Shown here: piece by piece, positions 47,120 through 57,806 of the stretch
How the letters are laid out: every line of letters begins with the position of its first letter
Numbering within the stretch: the stretch's first letter is position 1
NCBI GenBank assembly: GCA_029449245.1
Contig: JANATF010000023.1
Span: forward strand, 62,001-126,000
Source: Mortierella alpina
Taxonomy: Eukaryota; Mortierellomycota; Mortierellomycetes; Mortierellales; Mortierellaceae
Length of the DNA: 64,000 nt
Direction of reading: 5' to 3'
Made by a program: the position numbers and the translations under genes
Notes under the pieces: model-generated
What the model was told of the DNA's origin: nothing
What the model saw: the letters and a program-made list of their open reading frames with translations, nothing else
Database searches by the model: none

Positions 47120-47425
47120 ATGAGATATTCCACTCTTGCTCTGTGCTTTGCTGTTCTTGCCACACTCTCCGATGCTTCTTGCTATGGCGCGAAGAAGTAC
47201 AAACGCTGCTACAACGCAAATGTGTCTTGGAGCGAGATGGAGCAGAGATCGGCTGAATGCGCACGAGACTCGGGCGCAGTTCCAGGCGATTTTTGTTGGT
47301 GCGACTACAGAACAAGATACTTCATAAGAATCAACAACATTGATGATGTCGATGAAGTCGTCTCCACGTTTCAGGGCTGCTGCGAGAGCTTGGGTAGAGA
47401 CTGGACAATGAATGATTGTGATTAG
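47120..47425 (+). CDS. Small secreted cysteine-rich protein
   Basis: 101 residues, intronless. Residues 1-19 form a signal peptide (RYSTLALCFAVLATLSDA). The mature part has eight cysteines (21, 30, 47, 59, 61, 87, 88, 100), including a CWC and a CC pair, consistent with four disulfides. No known family recognised. Short secreted cysteine-rich proteins in fungi are often defence or interaction factors, but the sequence alone does not show a role. It sits in a repeat-rich segment between a minisatellite and transposon-like DNA. Confidence 0.68.
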   Translation: MRYSTLALCFAVLATLSDASCYGAKKYKRCYNANVSWSEMEQRSAECARDSGAVPGDFCWCDYRTRYFIRINNIDDVDEVVSTFQGCCESLGRDWTMNDCD

Positions 47426-47811
47426 TATGCCATATTTTGCAGGTTTAGTGCTCATCTGCGTATCAAGGTAGTACTCTTGCGCGTACTTATTTCCCAGGTT
47501 TGCCTGGGCTTTTCCTCGTCTCAAATTTTTGCGAGCTGACTCTGGAAATAAAGTACCGTTTTCCGACTTCCCTTCGCACTTTGGCATTTTCTTCTCTAGT
47601 ATCCATTATCCGTCACACATGATATGTGCAGTAGAGTGTGTGTTGGTCCAAGAAAAGTATTCTTTTGGGCTGTTTCGCTTGAATGTCGTGGTCAATGGGC
47701 AGGTTGATAAAACAATCCCTTTCTAACATGGCATGATTGTTCACCTTCCTCATCATTATAAGTACACTCCCCCCACCCACGTTCAATATGTTAAAACATA
47801 TCAATGGCACT

Positions 47812-48022
47812 GCGCTCCCTTACCAAAACACCAGCGAGGGAGCTGTTGCTCATGATTTGACGACCTTCTCGAAGGTGTAAGTCAATGGAGTCCTTGGCGA
47901 GCAAGAAAAGTGACATTGATCCAGTGACACTGATCCAGGAAGAACAATCGTAAACACCCACCTTGATTTTGCTAAACCCTAGCTCAAAACCTCCTTCAAA
48001 ACTTTCAAGTCAGACTTTAGCC
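47812..48022 (-). other. Copy A of a diverged inverted repeat pair (decayed coding-like sequence)
   Basis: On the minus strand this stretch matches 50563-50793 on the plus strand over about 210 bp. The strongest block includes ACCTTCGAGAAGGTCGTCAA in both, and the shared LKVLKEV-type and TYTFEKVVKS-type translations are interrupted here by stops. It looks like a dead copy of an unrecognised coding element. Confidence 0.6.
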
Positions 48023-48190
48023 CATCCCCCCGTTGTTCTCGTGAGCCTCTGGTGGGTGAATTTGGCCAGCTGAAAGTGAACTCCCTTTTTTCCTTGAGGA
48101 ATAACACTCTAAGCAATGCATCCAATGCTCCCTGACTGAGGGTGAATATGGCGATGAAAGCAAGACGGCGGATAATTGTTTTAGAGCTGT

Positions 48191-48445
48191 GGTGATGGTA
48201 CAGCCCTGAACTAGCGAGCATGCTCGCTAAAGTGAGCAACTCGCTACGTGAGCGAGTGCTTGAATTTGTTGCTCGCTCGCTACAGCAACTGCACTTTTAC
48301 TATCTTCTACCTTCTTTGTTGGCCCCGGAAGGCCGCGCGTGTTTCTGCAGAGCTAATGATCTTAGCGAGCGAGCACCCGTAAAGATTTGCTCGCTAGTGA
48401 GCGAGCAAGTAAAATATTTTGCTCGTTCAGGGCCGTAGGTGATGG
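48191..48445. mobile_element. hAT-type MITE with 8-bp target site duplication
   Basis: The element spans 48199-48437 (239 bp). Its ends are imperfect terminal inverted repeats: TACAGCCCTGAACTAGCGAG on the left and, read inward from the right, TACGGCCCTGAACGAGCA. The element is flanked by a perfect direct repeat GGTGATGG (48191-48198 and 48438-48445), the 8-bp size produced by hAT transposases. The interior has no coding frame but many AGCGAGC/GCTCGCT motifs in both orientations, as in hAT subterminal repeats. Non-autonomous; the transposase must be elsewhere. The intact duplication suggests a fairly recent insertion. Confidence 0.85.
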
Positions 48446-48789
48446 ACAGTCAACTGCAGGATTTGGTCCAGGGATGCTTCGTTTGAGTAAAAGTCCTCAA
48501 CGACCCGCAGGTTTGCTTCCTTTGTGATCATTAGCGTGCGGGCTCTTCCGCCTGACGAAGTCTCTGCACTAGTCTCGGGCTGGGCCAGCCTTGCGCGCCT
48601 CGATGAGCTGTCGTACAACATTTTGGCCTTTCGCCCCCGTCATTTTCTTCGTCTTGCAAGGTGCAGACAAACTCGTTGCATCAACATTCATAACCTCGGA
48701 CGTGCTATATAACATGATCTTGAACTGGTTCGTACGCAGCAAAGAATGCCATAGCGCATTTTCAGCAGAGCAGCTTAGGTTGCCGCGTT

Positions 48790-49239
48790 TTACGTGGGTT
48801 TATTTTGTTCGACCCATTTGTTGGATTCTTCCATTGTTTTGGGAGCAAGGACTTTGCTGATGCATTGAGCTATTTCGAAAGGTATAGTGCCAGCACTGGA
48901 GCAGCTGTCGTGCATCAAGTAACTCGCCGTGCAATCGGCCAAGGAAGGACATGCCGAGTAACAAGCAAGGTCTTGACCAGGATATTCCGCATTACAGGTC
49001 GACAGGCAAGTGACATAGCCATTGTACTGATACAAAGGGTTAATGAAAACACTTTTCTTCAATCTACTTTCCAGAACCTGCTTATAGGCTTCGAAGCACG
49101 CGCTGATTGATCCTTGAGATGGGGCCTCTTGCCGTCTGATAATCTTGTTGGCAGCCACGATGGAGGCACACTCGGCCAAGGAGGCGGATACCGCTAGTAG
49201 CAACAGACTGGATAGCATCGCGAGCTTTGCAGAAACCAT
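48790..49239 (-). CDS. Small secreted cysteine-rich protein
   Basis: 149 residues from ATG 49239, intronless. Residues 1-22 are a signal peptide (VSAKLAMLSSLLLLAVSASL). The mature chain has eight cysteines in the second two-thirds (patterns TCLSTCN, ACYSACPSLADC, DSC, QC) besides one near the cleavage site, and a basic pair (IIRRQE) that could be a pro-site. No family recognised. It is not obviously related to the protein at 47120 beyond both having eight mature cysteines. A secreted role is inferred from the signal peptide and cysteines. Confidence 0.68.
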   Translation of the reverse strand: MVSAKLAMLSSLLLLAVSASLAECASIVAANKIIRRQEAPSQGSISACFEAYKQVLESRLKKSVFINPLYQYNGYVTCLSTCNAEYPGQDLACYSACPSLADCTASYLMHDSCSSAGTIPFEIAQCISKVLAPKTMEESNKWVEQNKPT

Positions 49240-49438
49240 GGTGGGACGTGGACAAGTGACAAAAAAGCCTTGGAATGGGGTTGTAGAGTCGTGTGGAATT
49301 CCTGTTGGAAAGGGTAGAGTCGAGTGCAAGCTGTTGAGTGAGGAGGCTGTTGAGAAGACGCGGTCATTCGCTCTTAAATACGAATTCAGTACTGCCTTCC
49401 GTCATCGTTCGCCCGTACCTGCAACTTTTTCGGAACCA

Positions 49439-49705
49439 ATTACCACCGACTTCTTCCCTCTCCCCTTTGGAATTTCTTGGAGCCTCCGTTGTGTCTTCTG
49501 TTCTGTGCGCATCCCCCTGCTCTACCCATTACCACCGTCGTATTCCTTCTCCCCTTACTTGATCTTTTCGAAGCCTCTCTTGTGTTCTCTGTTCTATGCT
49601 CATCCCCTTGCATTACCCATGACTGCCGTCTTCTTCCCTCTTCACCTCCTTGATCATTTTTAGAACCTCTCATGTATTCTCTAGTTCTGTGCGCACCCCC
49701 ACGCG
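49439..49705. repeat. About 90-bp tandem repeat, three copies
   Basis: Units start at about 49439, 49528 and 49619, each beginning ATTACCACCG or a variant and containing a TTCTGTTCTGTGCGCATCCC-like block. Similarity is moderate and further decayed traces extend to about 49860. Non-coding, in the upstream region of the minus-strand secreted protein. Confidence 0.75.
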
Positions 49706-50562
49706 TCCCTATTTTTTCTACTGTTCGGTGTTCTATCTACGCTTGGTGATGTGATGATCCCTCGCTTTCTCCTGGATGTTCTTGCAACCCCTCCTCTTCC
49801 TTCGTTTTGTTGACATGGCTACAAGTCCCTCGCGTCCCCCTTCATGATCTTGCAGCCTCTCCTCTAGTTTTACCCACACACACAGGCGGCGGCGCCCTTT
49901 CCTTTCCACTCACCCCTCACGCCATCCCTCTCCTCCCAAGGCAGGTCAAGGCTTCAGACGCATGAAGGCATAATTTCTCGCACTGCACCATTTTCAGGAG
50001 GATTTGTCCGGCCTTCTTGTCCATAATCTCACGAAAGATTGAAGATGGAAAATGGCCTACAACACTGGGACTGGGGTCGAGTCAGGAAGATAATCAAGAG
50101 GATAATCAAAAATATCCCTCGACTGAGACCCGCCGGACATTTATCTAGAGAACTGAACCAAACCTGACAGGACACGCTAGGAGCACCCTCTTGTGCTTCA
50201 GTAGCTGCAGCTGCGGGAGAAGATCGGAGGAGAGACATATTGAACCAGGGAACAAGCTGTAGCCTAGAAGCAAAGACTTTCATGACGATCCAGGACGATC
50301 TAAGACGATCTAGGACCGCATCCTGAAGATGACAGAGCACTTCCTCCACGAGTGGTATTCCTCTTCCCAAGCCTGTTGTGGACATTTATGTCCTAGCAAT
50401 TGTAACTTACCCCTTGGGCTCTTTTCCCACCCATTACCGCAGCTCAAAAAAATTGCCTACCGTCTTGGCCCCATTACCACCAAAGAATGAGGACAACGGA
50501 GAGTTCACAGAGTTCACGTCCAGCTGAGCGAATCGGCCTACATAAGACTCACGATAACGACG
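49706..50562. other. Intergenic, no gene recognised
   Basis: CT-rich sequence grading out of the 90-bp repeat, then about 500 bp without recognisable coding content. A short ACGATC(C/T)AGG repeat occurs near 50284-50315. Confidence 0.45.
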
Positions 50563-50793
50563 GTGGGACCGTTAAAGCCCGACTTGACAGTTTTGAAGGA
50601 GGTGTTTGATCTGGGGTTTGGCAAAATTAAAGGCGCCAAAAGTTGACAGGTGTTTGAGACTGTTCCTACTGGATTAGAGGTCGCTGCTCTCGATCGCCAA
50701 GGACTCCATTGACCTACACCTTCGAGAAGGTCGTCAAATCACGAGCACTTTTTCTCTTACAGGTGTTTGGTAAGGAAGCACGGGACCGTTGAT
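50563..50793 (+). other. Copy B of a diverged inverted repeat pair (decayed coding-like sequence)
   Basis: Plus-strand partner of 47812-48022. Translations include VGPLKPDLTVLKEVFDLGFG and, in another frame, PLTYTFEKVVKSRALFLLQV, the second open where copy A has stops. No complete frame or sure splice pattern could be built, so it may be part of a gene with the array just downstream or a separate remnant. Confidence 0.5.
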
Positions 50794-50930
50794 ACGTTTC
50801 TATAGTTATCCACTTAGAGTACCTGCAGCTGTTACTGAACTCGATACCACTTGTCTTGCACGTATCCATAGATCCCCATAGGCTGTTAGGTCAGCATCAA
50901 GCAGTTGCGATTCGACCACGGAACCTCTGC

Positions 50931-51352
50931 ATGGAGTCGTGTGGGAACACATATCCGCCAATAGATAAAAGCGACTGCAGAGGACTCGTGCAAAGCTATG
51001 TACTGCTGCTCACGTTCAAGGTACAGTAAAAGAAATATTTGTCATTATTAGTAAGGCGTTCTTCGCTCTTGAACTTTGATCTAAATCATCAACACATCCT
51101 ACTCTTTCTTCTTTATATGCAGTAGGTGATACCGGGAGATAAAGACGACTGCAGAAAACTAATGCAATGCTATGAGCTTCTCCTAACGTTCAAGGTACAG
51201 CAAATGAAATACTTGTCACTATTAGAAGGCACCTCGAGCCATTATCCAAAGTATCAACACATCCTTCTCTTTCTTTGCTGCAGTCGATGATACCGAGAGA
51301 TATAAACGGCTGCAGAGGGCTTATGCAGTGTTATGAGTTGCTTCTAACGTAG
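50931..51352 (+). CDS. Tandem mini-exon gene (three repeated exon-intron units)
   Basis: Three exons, 50931-51020, 51126-51194 and 51284-51352, are separated by introns that start GTACAG and share ATCAACACATCCT(A/T)CTC-like ends. Splicing is phase 0 throughout and gives 75 residues. Each exon carries one module: DKSDCRGLVQSYVLLLTFK, DKDDCRKLMQCYELLLTFK and DINGCRGLMQCYELLLT plus stop. Over the last ten shared codons (LMQCYELLLT) exons 2 and 3 differ at five codons and all five changes are synonymous, which argues for selection on the protein. Exon 2 needs the second of two AG acceptors. The frame is open for about 50 codons above the ATG, so more N-terminal sequence may exist. I recognise no family; function unknown. 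An alternative is a non-coding tandem repeat derived from a coding unit. Confidence 0.5.
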
Positions 51353-52416
51353 TAACGTTCAAGGTACAGTAAGTTATGATCAGAAAGGTGTCCTTCGTTC
51401 TTGAACCTTTATCTTAAGTATCAACACATCCTACTCCTTCTTGGTTGCTGCTGTCAGTGATGGTATTTCTGTCATAAAAGTATGCCCATACACCACCACG
51501 CATGCTTACGGACTTTCGAACTCCCTCGCTCAAGAACAAACCGTTGCTGCACGCGTTACCGGTAATTAAACGAAACATGGTGTGTAATAGGAAATAAAGA
51601 GAGAGCATTCCGGTAGCAAGTAGAGAGCCAGGCGGATCAACATAGCGGAGGCAAGTGTTCCTCTCAGAGTGAGCCTGTGTATAATGCATGGCACAGCGTG
51701 GGGGTCGCTAGCGGGAAGGGGGCTACAAGAGCACAGGCTCAGAATATCCAGAATGAATGCTTCTGGAATGAATCGCGCTCGGGCCAATTTTACTGCTTTC
51801 GCAGCAACCTTAAATGTCTCACTTTGGTTCAGCGAAATAATCGATTACGCGTGTCTGCATGGCTCTGAGCCATTTGCTGCATGGCGTCCTTCCCTTCTCA
51901 CATCCAAAAAGAGGTGGCGTCCTTCCTTCAGAACCTTACATTCCCGAACAGGTAGGACACACGACTCAACGCTCTTTGACCATCCCCACCTCCGGGTCAG
52001 CCAAGATACCCATGATATCAGGGAGCAAGACGAGGTCATGAATTTCTAACAAAAGATTGTGGTTTTCCTCGGTAGCAGGGGGGGAAATGAGGAAGGGGGT
52101 GGGTGTATATCCTGGCAAATACCTGGTACAACACAGTTGAAAAAGCAGCTCGAAGGGTCTCCTTGATAGATGACAGAAGAAAAAGGCAAACAAAATGGTA
52201 TCAAGGAAGGAGAAAAAAACTCCAGGAGGTGGAGAAAAGAGAAAATGCGTCGCGAGAAAAAGGAAGGAGTGGCGCTTTGCTCCTTGAGTATAAAAACACC
52301 CTTTGCTCGTGCGCGTTTATCCACTCCCACAAAAAAAAACCCCCCCAGACCTAACCATCTTCAGCGTCCATCCACCCTCTCCTTCACCCACTGCAAACAA
52401 GTACGCTCCTTCCGTC
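51353..52416. other. Intergenic, array 3' flank and promoter of the 52417 gene
   Basis: A third copy of the array's intron-like sequence runs from about 51363 to 51455 without a further exon copy. The remainder shows no gene. A TATA box precedes the 52417 gene. Confidence 0.5.
52289..52296 (+). promoter_or_regulatory. TATA box of the 52417 gene
   Basis: TATAAAAA 128 bp upstream of the ATG. Confidence 0.6.
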
Positions 52417-52905
52417 ATGGCTTTGGAATCACCCTTCATCTGTCTAGAGATCTTTACCGTTCCTCTTGCCCTCGAGTTTGGCGACGAAGAAACGTCGGTG
52501 GCGAGCACCACAAACACCACAGCTTCGAACGGCCCCACCTGCGTCCGTTTCGCCACTTTGCCGCAATGTGTCAAGATTGGCAAGGAGAAGAATCTGTACT
52601 TTCATTGTGTCGAGCAAGGCACCATTTCTATCGGCGGCTCTGGTCCCAAGCCATTGCCAGATCCGGAAGACTTTCCCATGAATGCGTACCTGTGCAACAT
52701 CGACAACTGTGCCACACTATCGCCCGATGACGTCCCTGGTGCGACCACAGGAGGTGGATATGAACACAAGAATGGTGGTAGTACCAGCAACAGCAACACC
52801 GGCCAGGGCAACGGCGCACAAACAGGATCAAATTACAGTACCAAGAAGATGCTTGTCGGTATCCTCATCTTCACCATGCTGCTCCCCCAGATGCTGGCTG
52901 CATAA
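52417..52905 (+). CDS. Hypothetical protein with hydrophobic C-terminal end
   Basis: 162 residues, no intron. The N-terminus (MALESPFICLEIFTVPLALE) is moderately hydrophobic but not a clear signal peptide. The middle has paired cysteines (PTCVRFATLPQC, HC, LCNIDNC), followed by a Gly/Asn/Ser-rich linker, and the chain ends with KKMLVGILIFTMLLPQMLAA. That ending fits either a tail anchor or a GPI-attachment signal, which would imply a surface protein if the N-terminus is secretory. No family recognised. A TATA box supports transcription. Confidence 0.55.
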   Translation: MALESPFICLEIFTVPLALEFGDEETSVASTTNTTASNGPTCVRFATLPQCVKIGKEKNLYFHCVEQGTISIGGSGPKPLPDPEDFPMNAYLCNIDNCATLSPDDVPGATTGGGYEHKNGGSTSNSNTGQGNGAQTGSNYSTKKMLVGILIFTMLLPQMLAA

Positions 52906-53073
52906 GGACATCAAAGCATCTCCAGGGCACTCACCCGCAGGCCGTATATCGTGTAATATATAGAAAGTTTAGAAATTTACTGCATCAATAAGAACGCGGA
53001 GGGGGTGGGGTATTGGAAAGAAAAACAGAAAGCACAGATGCGTCGTCGTGGCAGAATGTGAACCCGACCCCGA

Positions 53074-56000
53074 TTACTCTTCATCCACTGTCAGGATTTT
53101 AAGCAGCCGGCTAGGCCCACTAGGTCCAGCACCTGTCCTGCTTTTCTTACTCGTGGCCGAAGGATCTGACGGCTGCGACCCAACACCTCTGACGATCGTT
53201 GTACTGCTGCTGCTGCTGCTGTTGCTAGTGGACGCTGTCGAGGCTCCGTCTTGCTTGCTGGATGTCGCAAAAGCCATCTTGCGTCGGTTGACCTCCTTGA
53301 CCACACGATTTCCTGCATTCGCTCCTCGACTCTCCTCGCCCACCGTGCTCAAGAACCGTGCCTTTCTCTCCTCGCACATAAACGAAGAGTTCTGTCGTGA
53401 CAGCGTCCTGGGTCGAACAATGGCTTCCACATCGACCTCAGCCCCAGCCCGTCCTCCTAATGAGCTGCCAAAGGCTGACGTACTTCCAGAACCTGCTCCA
53501 AGATCCGAATCGGCCAGCTGTGACCGATCGACAATCCTGTCCATGAGGCGATAAGGCGAGAAGGACGAAGAGGTCCGCCGCCGCTGGCTACTCGCCTGGG
53601 TGACATCCTGCTCCTCAGGATCCTCGACACCGTCGATAATGTCCTGGATGACTTTTTTACGCCGCAGAATGTCCTCGTACTCTTCCACAGGCTCCCTCAG
53701 CATCTCTGTCGATTTCTTGGCTCTTACTACTGACGCGGTTTTATCATTCTCGACCGTGCGCTCAGAGAAGGCATCATCGCTGTTGGAGTCACCAAAGGGC
53801 AGAGCCTGGCCCTTTGTCATGGCTGTGATGGCTCCTGATTCCATGCTTTCGTTCACACTTCCTCCATCAGCATCTCGAAGTAGACGTGCTTGACGCAGTC
53901 TCTCTTTGCGTTTGTCCGTGTTCAACATTTCTTCTTCCTCCTCCTCCGAGTCTTCATCGTGTTGAGCAGGCCGCACTTCGTCCTCCGACTCTAGGCTAGC
54001 CATGTCATCGTCCTCCCTGTCACCTCCTGTTCTGTTCAACGACTTGGATTTCGATGACGAGTCGGCCTCGTCGTTGCTCTCATCTGGATCGCTCAAAAAC
54101 ACGAGCTGGTCATCATCCTTGTCCTTTCTGAACGCCCGCGCATAGGCTGCTGTCTTTGGATTGTCAGCTTGTAGCAAAAAAAAGCGAATAATGACAGGAA
54201 TGTCAGCTGGTGTATGGTGCATACAACACACGAAAACACAGCTCCATGTCGTTTTAAAGGAACCAGAATAGTGAGAGTTCATACCTAGTTTTTCAATCTT
54301 TTCAGACACCTTCAGCTTCTTCTTCCGTCTGAAGCGGCCGTCCATGTCCTCTTCGTCGAAAAGATCAAGGTCGTCCATCTGTCCCTTGTTTCGCTTCCAA
54401 AGACCTCCGGCAGCAATGCCCTGAACAAGATCCGAGATGTCCTTGTCATGCTGGACTTGCTCATGTTTCCTAGATATCAAAAAGCACAAAAGGAGAACAA
54501 AAAAAAAATCGACCATCAGTATATAGCATTATAGATCAACGTCACCTTGAAATTTTGATCCCGTTTTTTTTCATGGAGGCTACTTACATGTGCAACTGCC
54601 GCACATTCTCGGCATCCTTGCTGTCAATGACCACGGTCGTATCGACCATTCCATCGCCCAGGTCGTAGTCGTCATTGTCGTTCTCAGATTCATAGTCAAC
54701 GCCTCCCATTCCCATGTGCTCATCTTCCTCTTCCTCGGCCTCGTATTCGATGTAGGCTGATTTGTCGTTCTTTGAGATGGGTCCGCCTCGCATGGGCTTT
54801 GCTGCTCGCTTTTGTAGCCGCCGAAGACCACCTCCATTGGCATCACCTCCATCAACAGAGTTCTGTCGCATAGCACCAGCAAGGACATCAAAGGCGTTTC
54901 GAGGCTTCTGAGAGGGAAGGACAGAGTTTGGATCCATGGATGCATCGAGTGACTGAACCTGACCGAGCAAGCTGCTCGAGATAAACCCATCCTCCTCGTC
55001 GACGAGGGGACTCATGCTCGGAATATCGATCCCGAATCCATCCGTCAAAGGCATTGAAAAGGAGTCCAGCTTGTCACTTGCTGAGGAGGACGATGCTTGG
55101 GGCGTGGCAGACGGAAAATTCCCAGAGAGAAAGTCGAGGGCGCCTGCCATGGATTGTGAAAGGCCGGTCTGACTGTCACCCAGCGTCGGGCTCTGACTGG
55201 GATTGCTTCCGATGACAGGAGAGTGAGTCGATGCCATACCAAGTGCCGGTGCATTGGCGCGGCCAAGCGTTGTGAACTTGTCCTTTTTGGCTGCTGATGG
55301 GTCGTAGCTGGACTCGAAGAACGCGCCGAACCCTTGCGTACCACTGTCGCCCTCCATGTCCTGCTCAATGTCGCTGACATCATCGTCGCTGTCGTTCATG
55401 TTGCCATGATTGCTACCTGACTCGGATGCGCTTTCCTGGGCCTCGTCATCGCTATCCGGTGCGGCTGGGGCTTGACTGCGGTCTACCACCACGACTTTGA
55501 CATCGTCCTCGTCTCTAATGACGTTTGTCTTTTTCTGGGTCCTTCGCATCTTGACAGTGTCCTCGTCGTCGTCCTCGCCCTCGTCTTCATCGTCGCCCTC
55601 ATCCTCCTCGTCTTCTTCGCTGTCCATGCTATCGTTATTTTCATCATCGCCTTGCAAGTGCTGACCGTCTAGTTTCGTGGCATTCTCGCCTTCTTCTACT
55701 TCTTCTCCGTCCGACTCTCCAGAGAGAAGTTCGCCTTCATCTGCGCTATTGAGTTCCATAGCCTCTTCATCGTCACCCGCCACATCTTGTTGGCCAGGGT
55801 CCTTTGAAGCATCATAGTCTTCGTCATGTTCATCATCCGCATCCTCATCCTCGTCTGGATCGAGTCCTTTGGTCCGCTTATCCTCACTCCGCAATTGCTC
55901 TGCAGCATATTCCTCGGGTGACTTCCAAGTGCCAGATTTTTTGGCCTCCATTTCCAGCTGCTTGCGCCTCTCCAGATTCCGTTTGGCCAGTTCCCGCTTC

Positions 56001-57806
56001 ATAATTTCATTATATTGCTGGATATCGGAGACAGTTCCTGGCCGCTGTGATTTGGAGGGTGATTTCAGCGAGCTTCTACGGTTATGAAGTCCTGATGGCT
56101 TTTGGGGCGATAGTTGGGACGAAGAGGCCGAGGCTGTCGAGGGATTGCTGAAGCCTAGAGACATGTTCTGGATCTTGTTGGACAGGGGTGACATTTGAAG
56201 CGCTCGCTCCACCTCGAGTCGCTTGCCTATTGGAATAGTGGTCCGGACCTGCAGATCTCTCGAGATCTCGAGTCGTTGTTCCTTAGAGATGGGTGCGACC
56301 AAGAGTGCTCTAGACACATCCAATTTCCAGCGAGCTTCATCCTTGTGGCGTTCCACGTCCTCCTGTGTCTCGTCCTCAGAGTCGTCATCAAGAGCGATCG
56401 TGACGGGTTTGTTGGACTTTGGCGGCGTTTTTAAAGCGACTGGAGTGTCCACAGGCGCGTTGTCGTCTCTCTGAGTGCTAAGATGAAAAGTGAGCATAGA
56501 GTGTGTCAATAAAAAATGACAATGTCATCTATCGTATGCCTCCCCTCCTCCCCCCTATTTTTTTAAAGATGTTCGTGGGAGAAGGCTGCTTGACTCACAG
56601 TTTAGATTGAGCGGATTGGAGAAGAGAGGACAGCGTGTGCTTGTTGTTGACGCGTGGCTGGACTGTAAAGTCGCTGTTTCTCCACATGCGCTCCTTTTCC
56701 ATTTGCATCTCCAATATCTGTTTCTTGGTCGGTGCCTTGGCTTTGACAGGATCTGTTGATGCTGCCTCTGCTTGCGACTCTGTGAGGAGCATCTGTTCAT
56801 CCTCGTCTCTATCCAGATCAACAGCGGGCCGCTGTTGCTTCTGTGGCCGACGTTGGGCCTGCGCCTGTTCCTGCTCGACATCGCTCAATTCCTCCAGCAA
56901 GCCACTCATGGCGGCTTTGGAGGCAGTTTTCGTATGAGAAGACAGGGATGGAAGCAGCGGCATGTCCATGTCCATCTCTGCGTCCGAGGTAAAGGACGCG
57001 TTGAGCGCGATGTTTCGCCTTGAGACACTGCTGAGACTGAGGGTCGAGTTGTCTTCGAGCGGGCTGATGTCCGAGTCGTCGCTGTCCGAGAACGCAATGG
57101 CCTTTTTCTTGAGCTGGAACGATGACACTGGGGAGGCGAGACCATCGGTTTCTGCGTCTCGTTGAGCCCGAGGTTTGAGTGGGGGCGAGAGAGAGGCCAC
57201 CCTGAGGTCCATGGAGGTGGACGATGACTGGGACTGGGAGCTCTGAGTGGCAGAGGGAGACCGTGAGGTGGCCTTGGACGCAGAGACGGACGAGGGTGAC
57301 TTTTTGAGCTTGCGGGGACTGAGGGTGGGACTGAACATGGAGGATGCACCCGAGTTCCTTGGAGTCTTTTTCGGAGACTTGATCACCCGCACCTTGGTGG
57401 GAGAGCCGGCGCTGAAAGGGTTGTAGTCTGGGGAGAAGAGCGACGAGGACGAAGGCGAGGACGAAGACGAGGAGACGGAGGATAGCCTGGGTTTGGCAGC
57501 GGAGGACGATGCAAAGAGGGAGGATGTGCTGGCGCGGTGTGGCGCGGGTGCTGCTGCCTGTTTGTGTTCACGCTGTTGTTCGTGCTCGTGTTTGGACGCG
57601 GTGCTGGTGCGTGCATCTGCTGGGGGTGTTGCTGACCGGGCGGTGGTGGTGGTGTTGTCCATGTCGTCGAGGGTGTCCCTGTCAGAGTCGGATGCATTGT
57701 CAAAGAAGCTGGATGAGGTGGTGTGGTTGAGAAGGCCTTCGTCCTGGCCCATGTCGTCGTCGATGCCCATGAGGGCCATCAGGCCCTTGTCCATTGCACC
57801 CGCCAT
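53074..57806 (-). CDS. Mrc1/Claspin-like replication checkpoint mediator
   Basis: Four exons (57806-56599, 56477-54588, 54469-54285, 54167-53074) keep phase and give 1458 residues. Mrc1/Claspin travels with the replisome and relays stalled-fork signals to checkpoint kinase. The diagnostic MRC1 domain lies at about residues 970-1105: YIEYEAEEEEDEHMGMGGVD, a short acidic loop, KHEQVQHDKDISDLVQGIAA, RRKKKLKVSEKIEKL and ADNPKTAAYARAF, the last two blocks joined across intron 3. A basic helical motif (KKQILEMQMEKERMWR) near residue 380 matches the segment seen in Claspins. The rest is low complexity, strongly acidic or Ser-rich, with many SQ/TQ dipeptides (for example STQRDD, SSQLSPQ) that could be Mec1/ATR sites. 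The protein is long, as expected for the family. Confidence 0.9.

Noticed and set aside
48190-48445. GCTCGCT/AGCGAGC palindromes as an operator or RNA hairpin cluster
   Set aside because: Terminal inverted repeats and the 8-bp duplication explain them better as a MITE interior.
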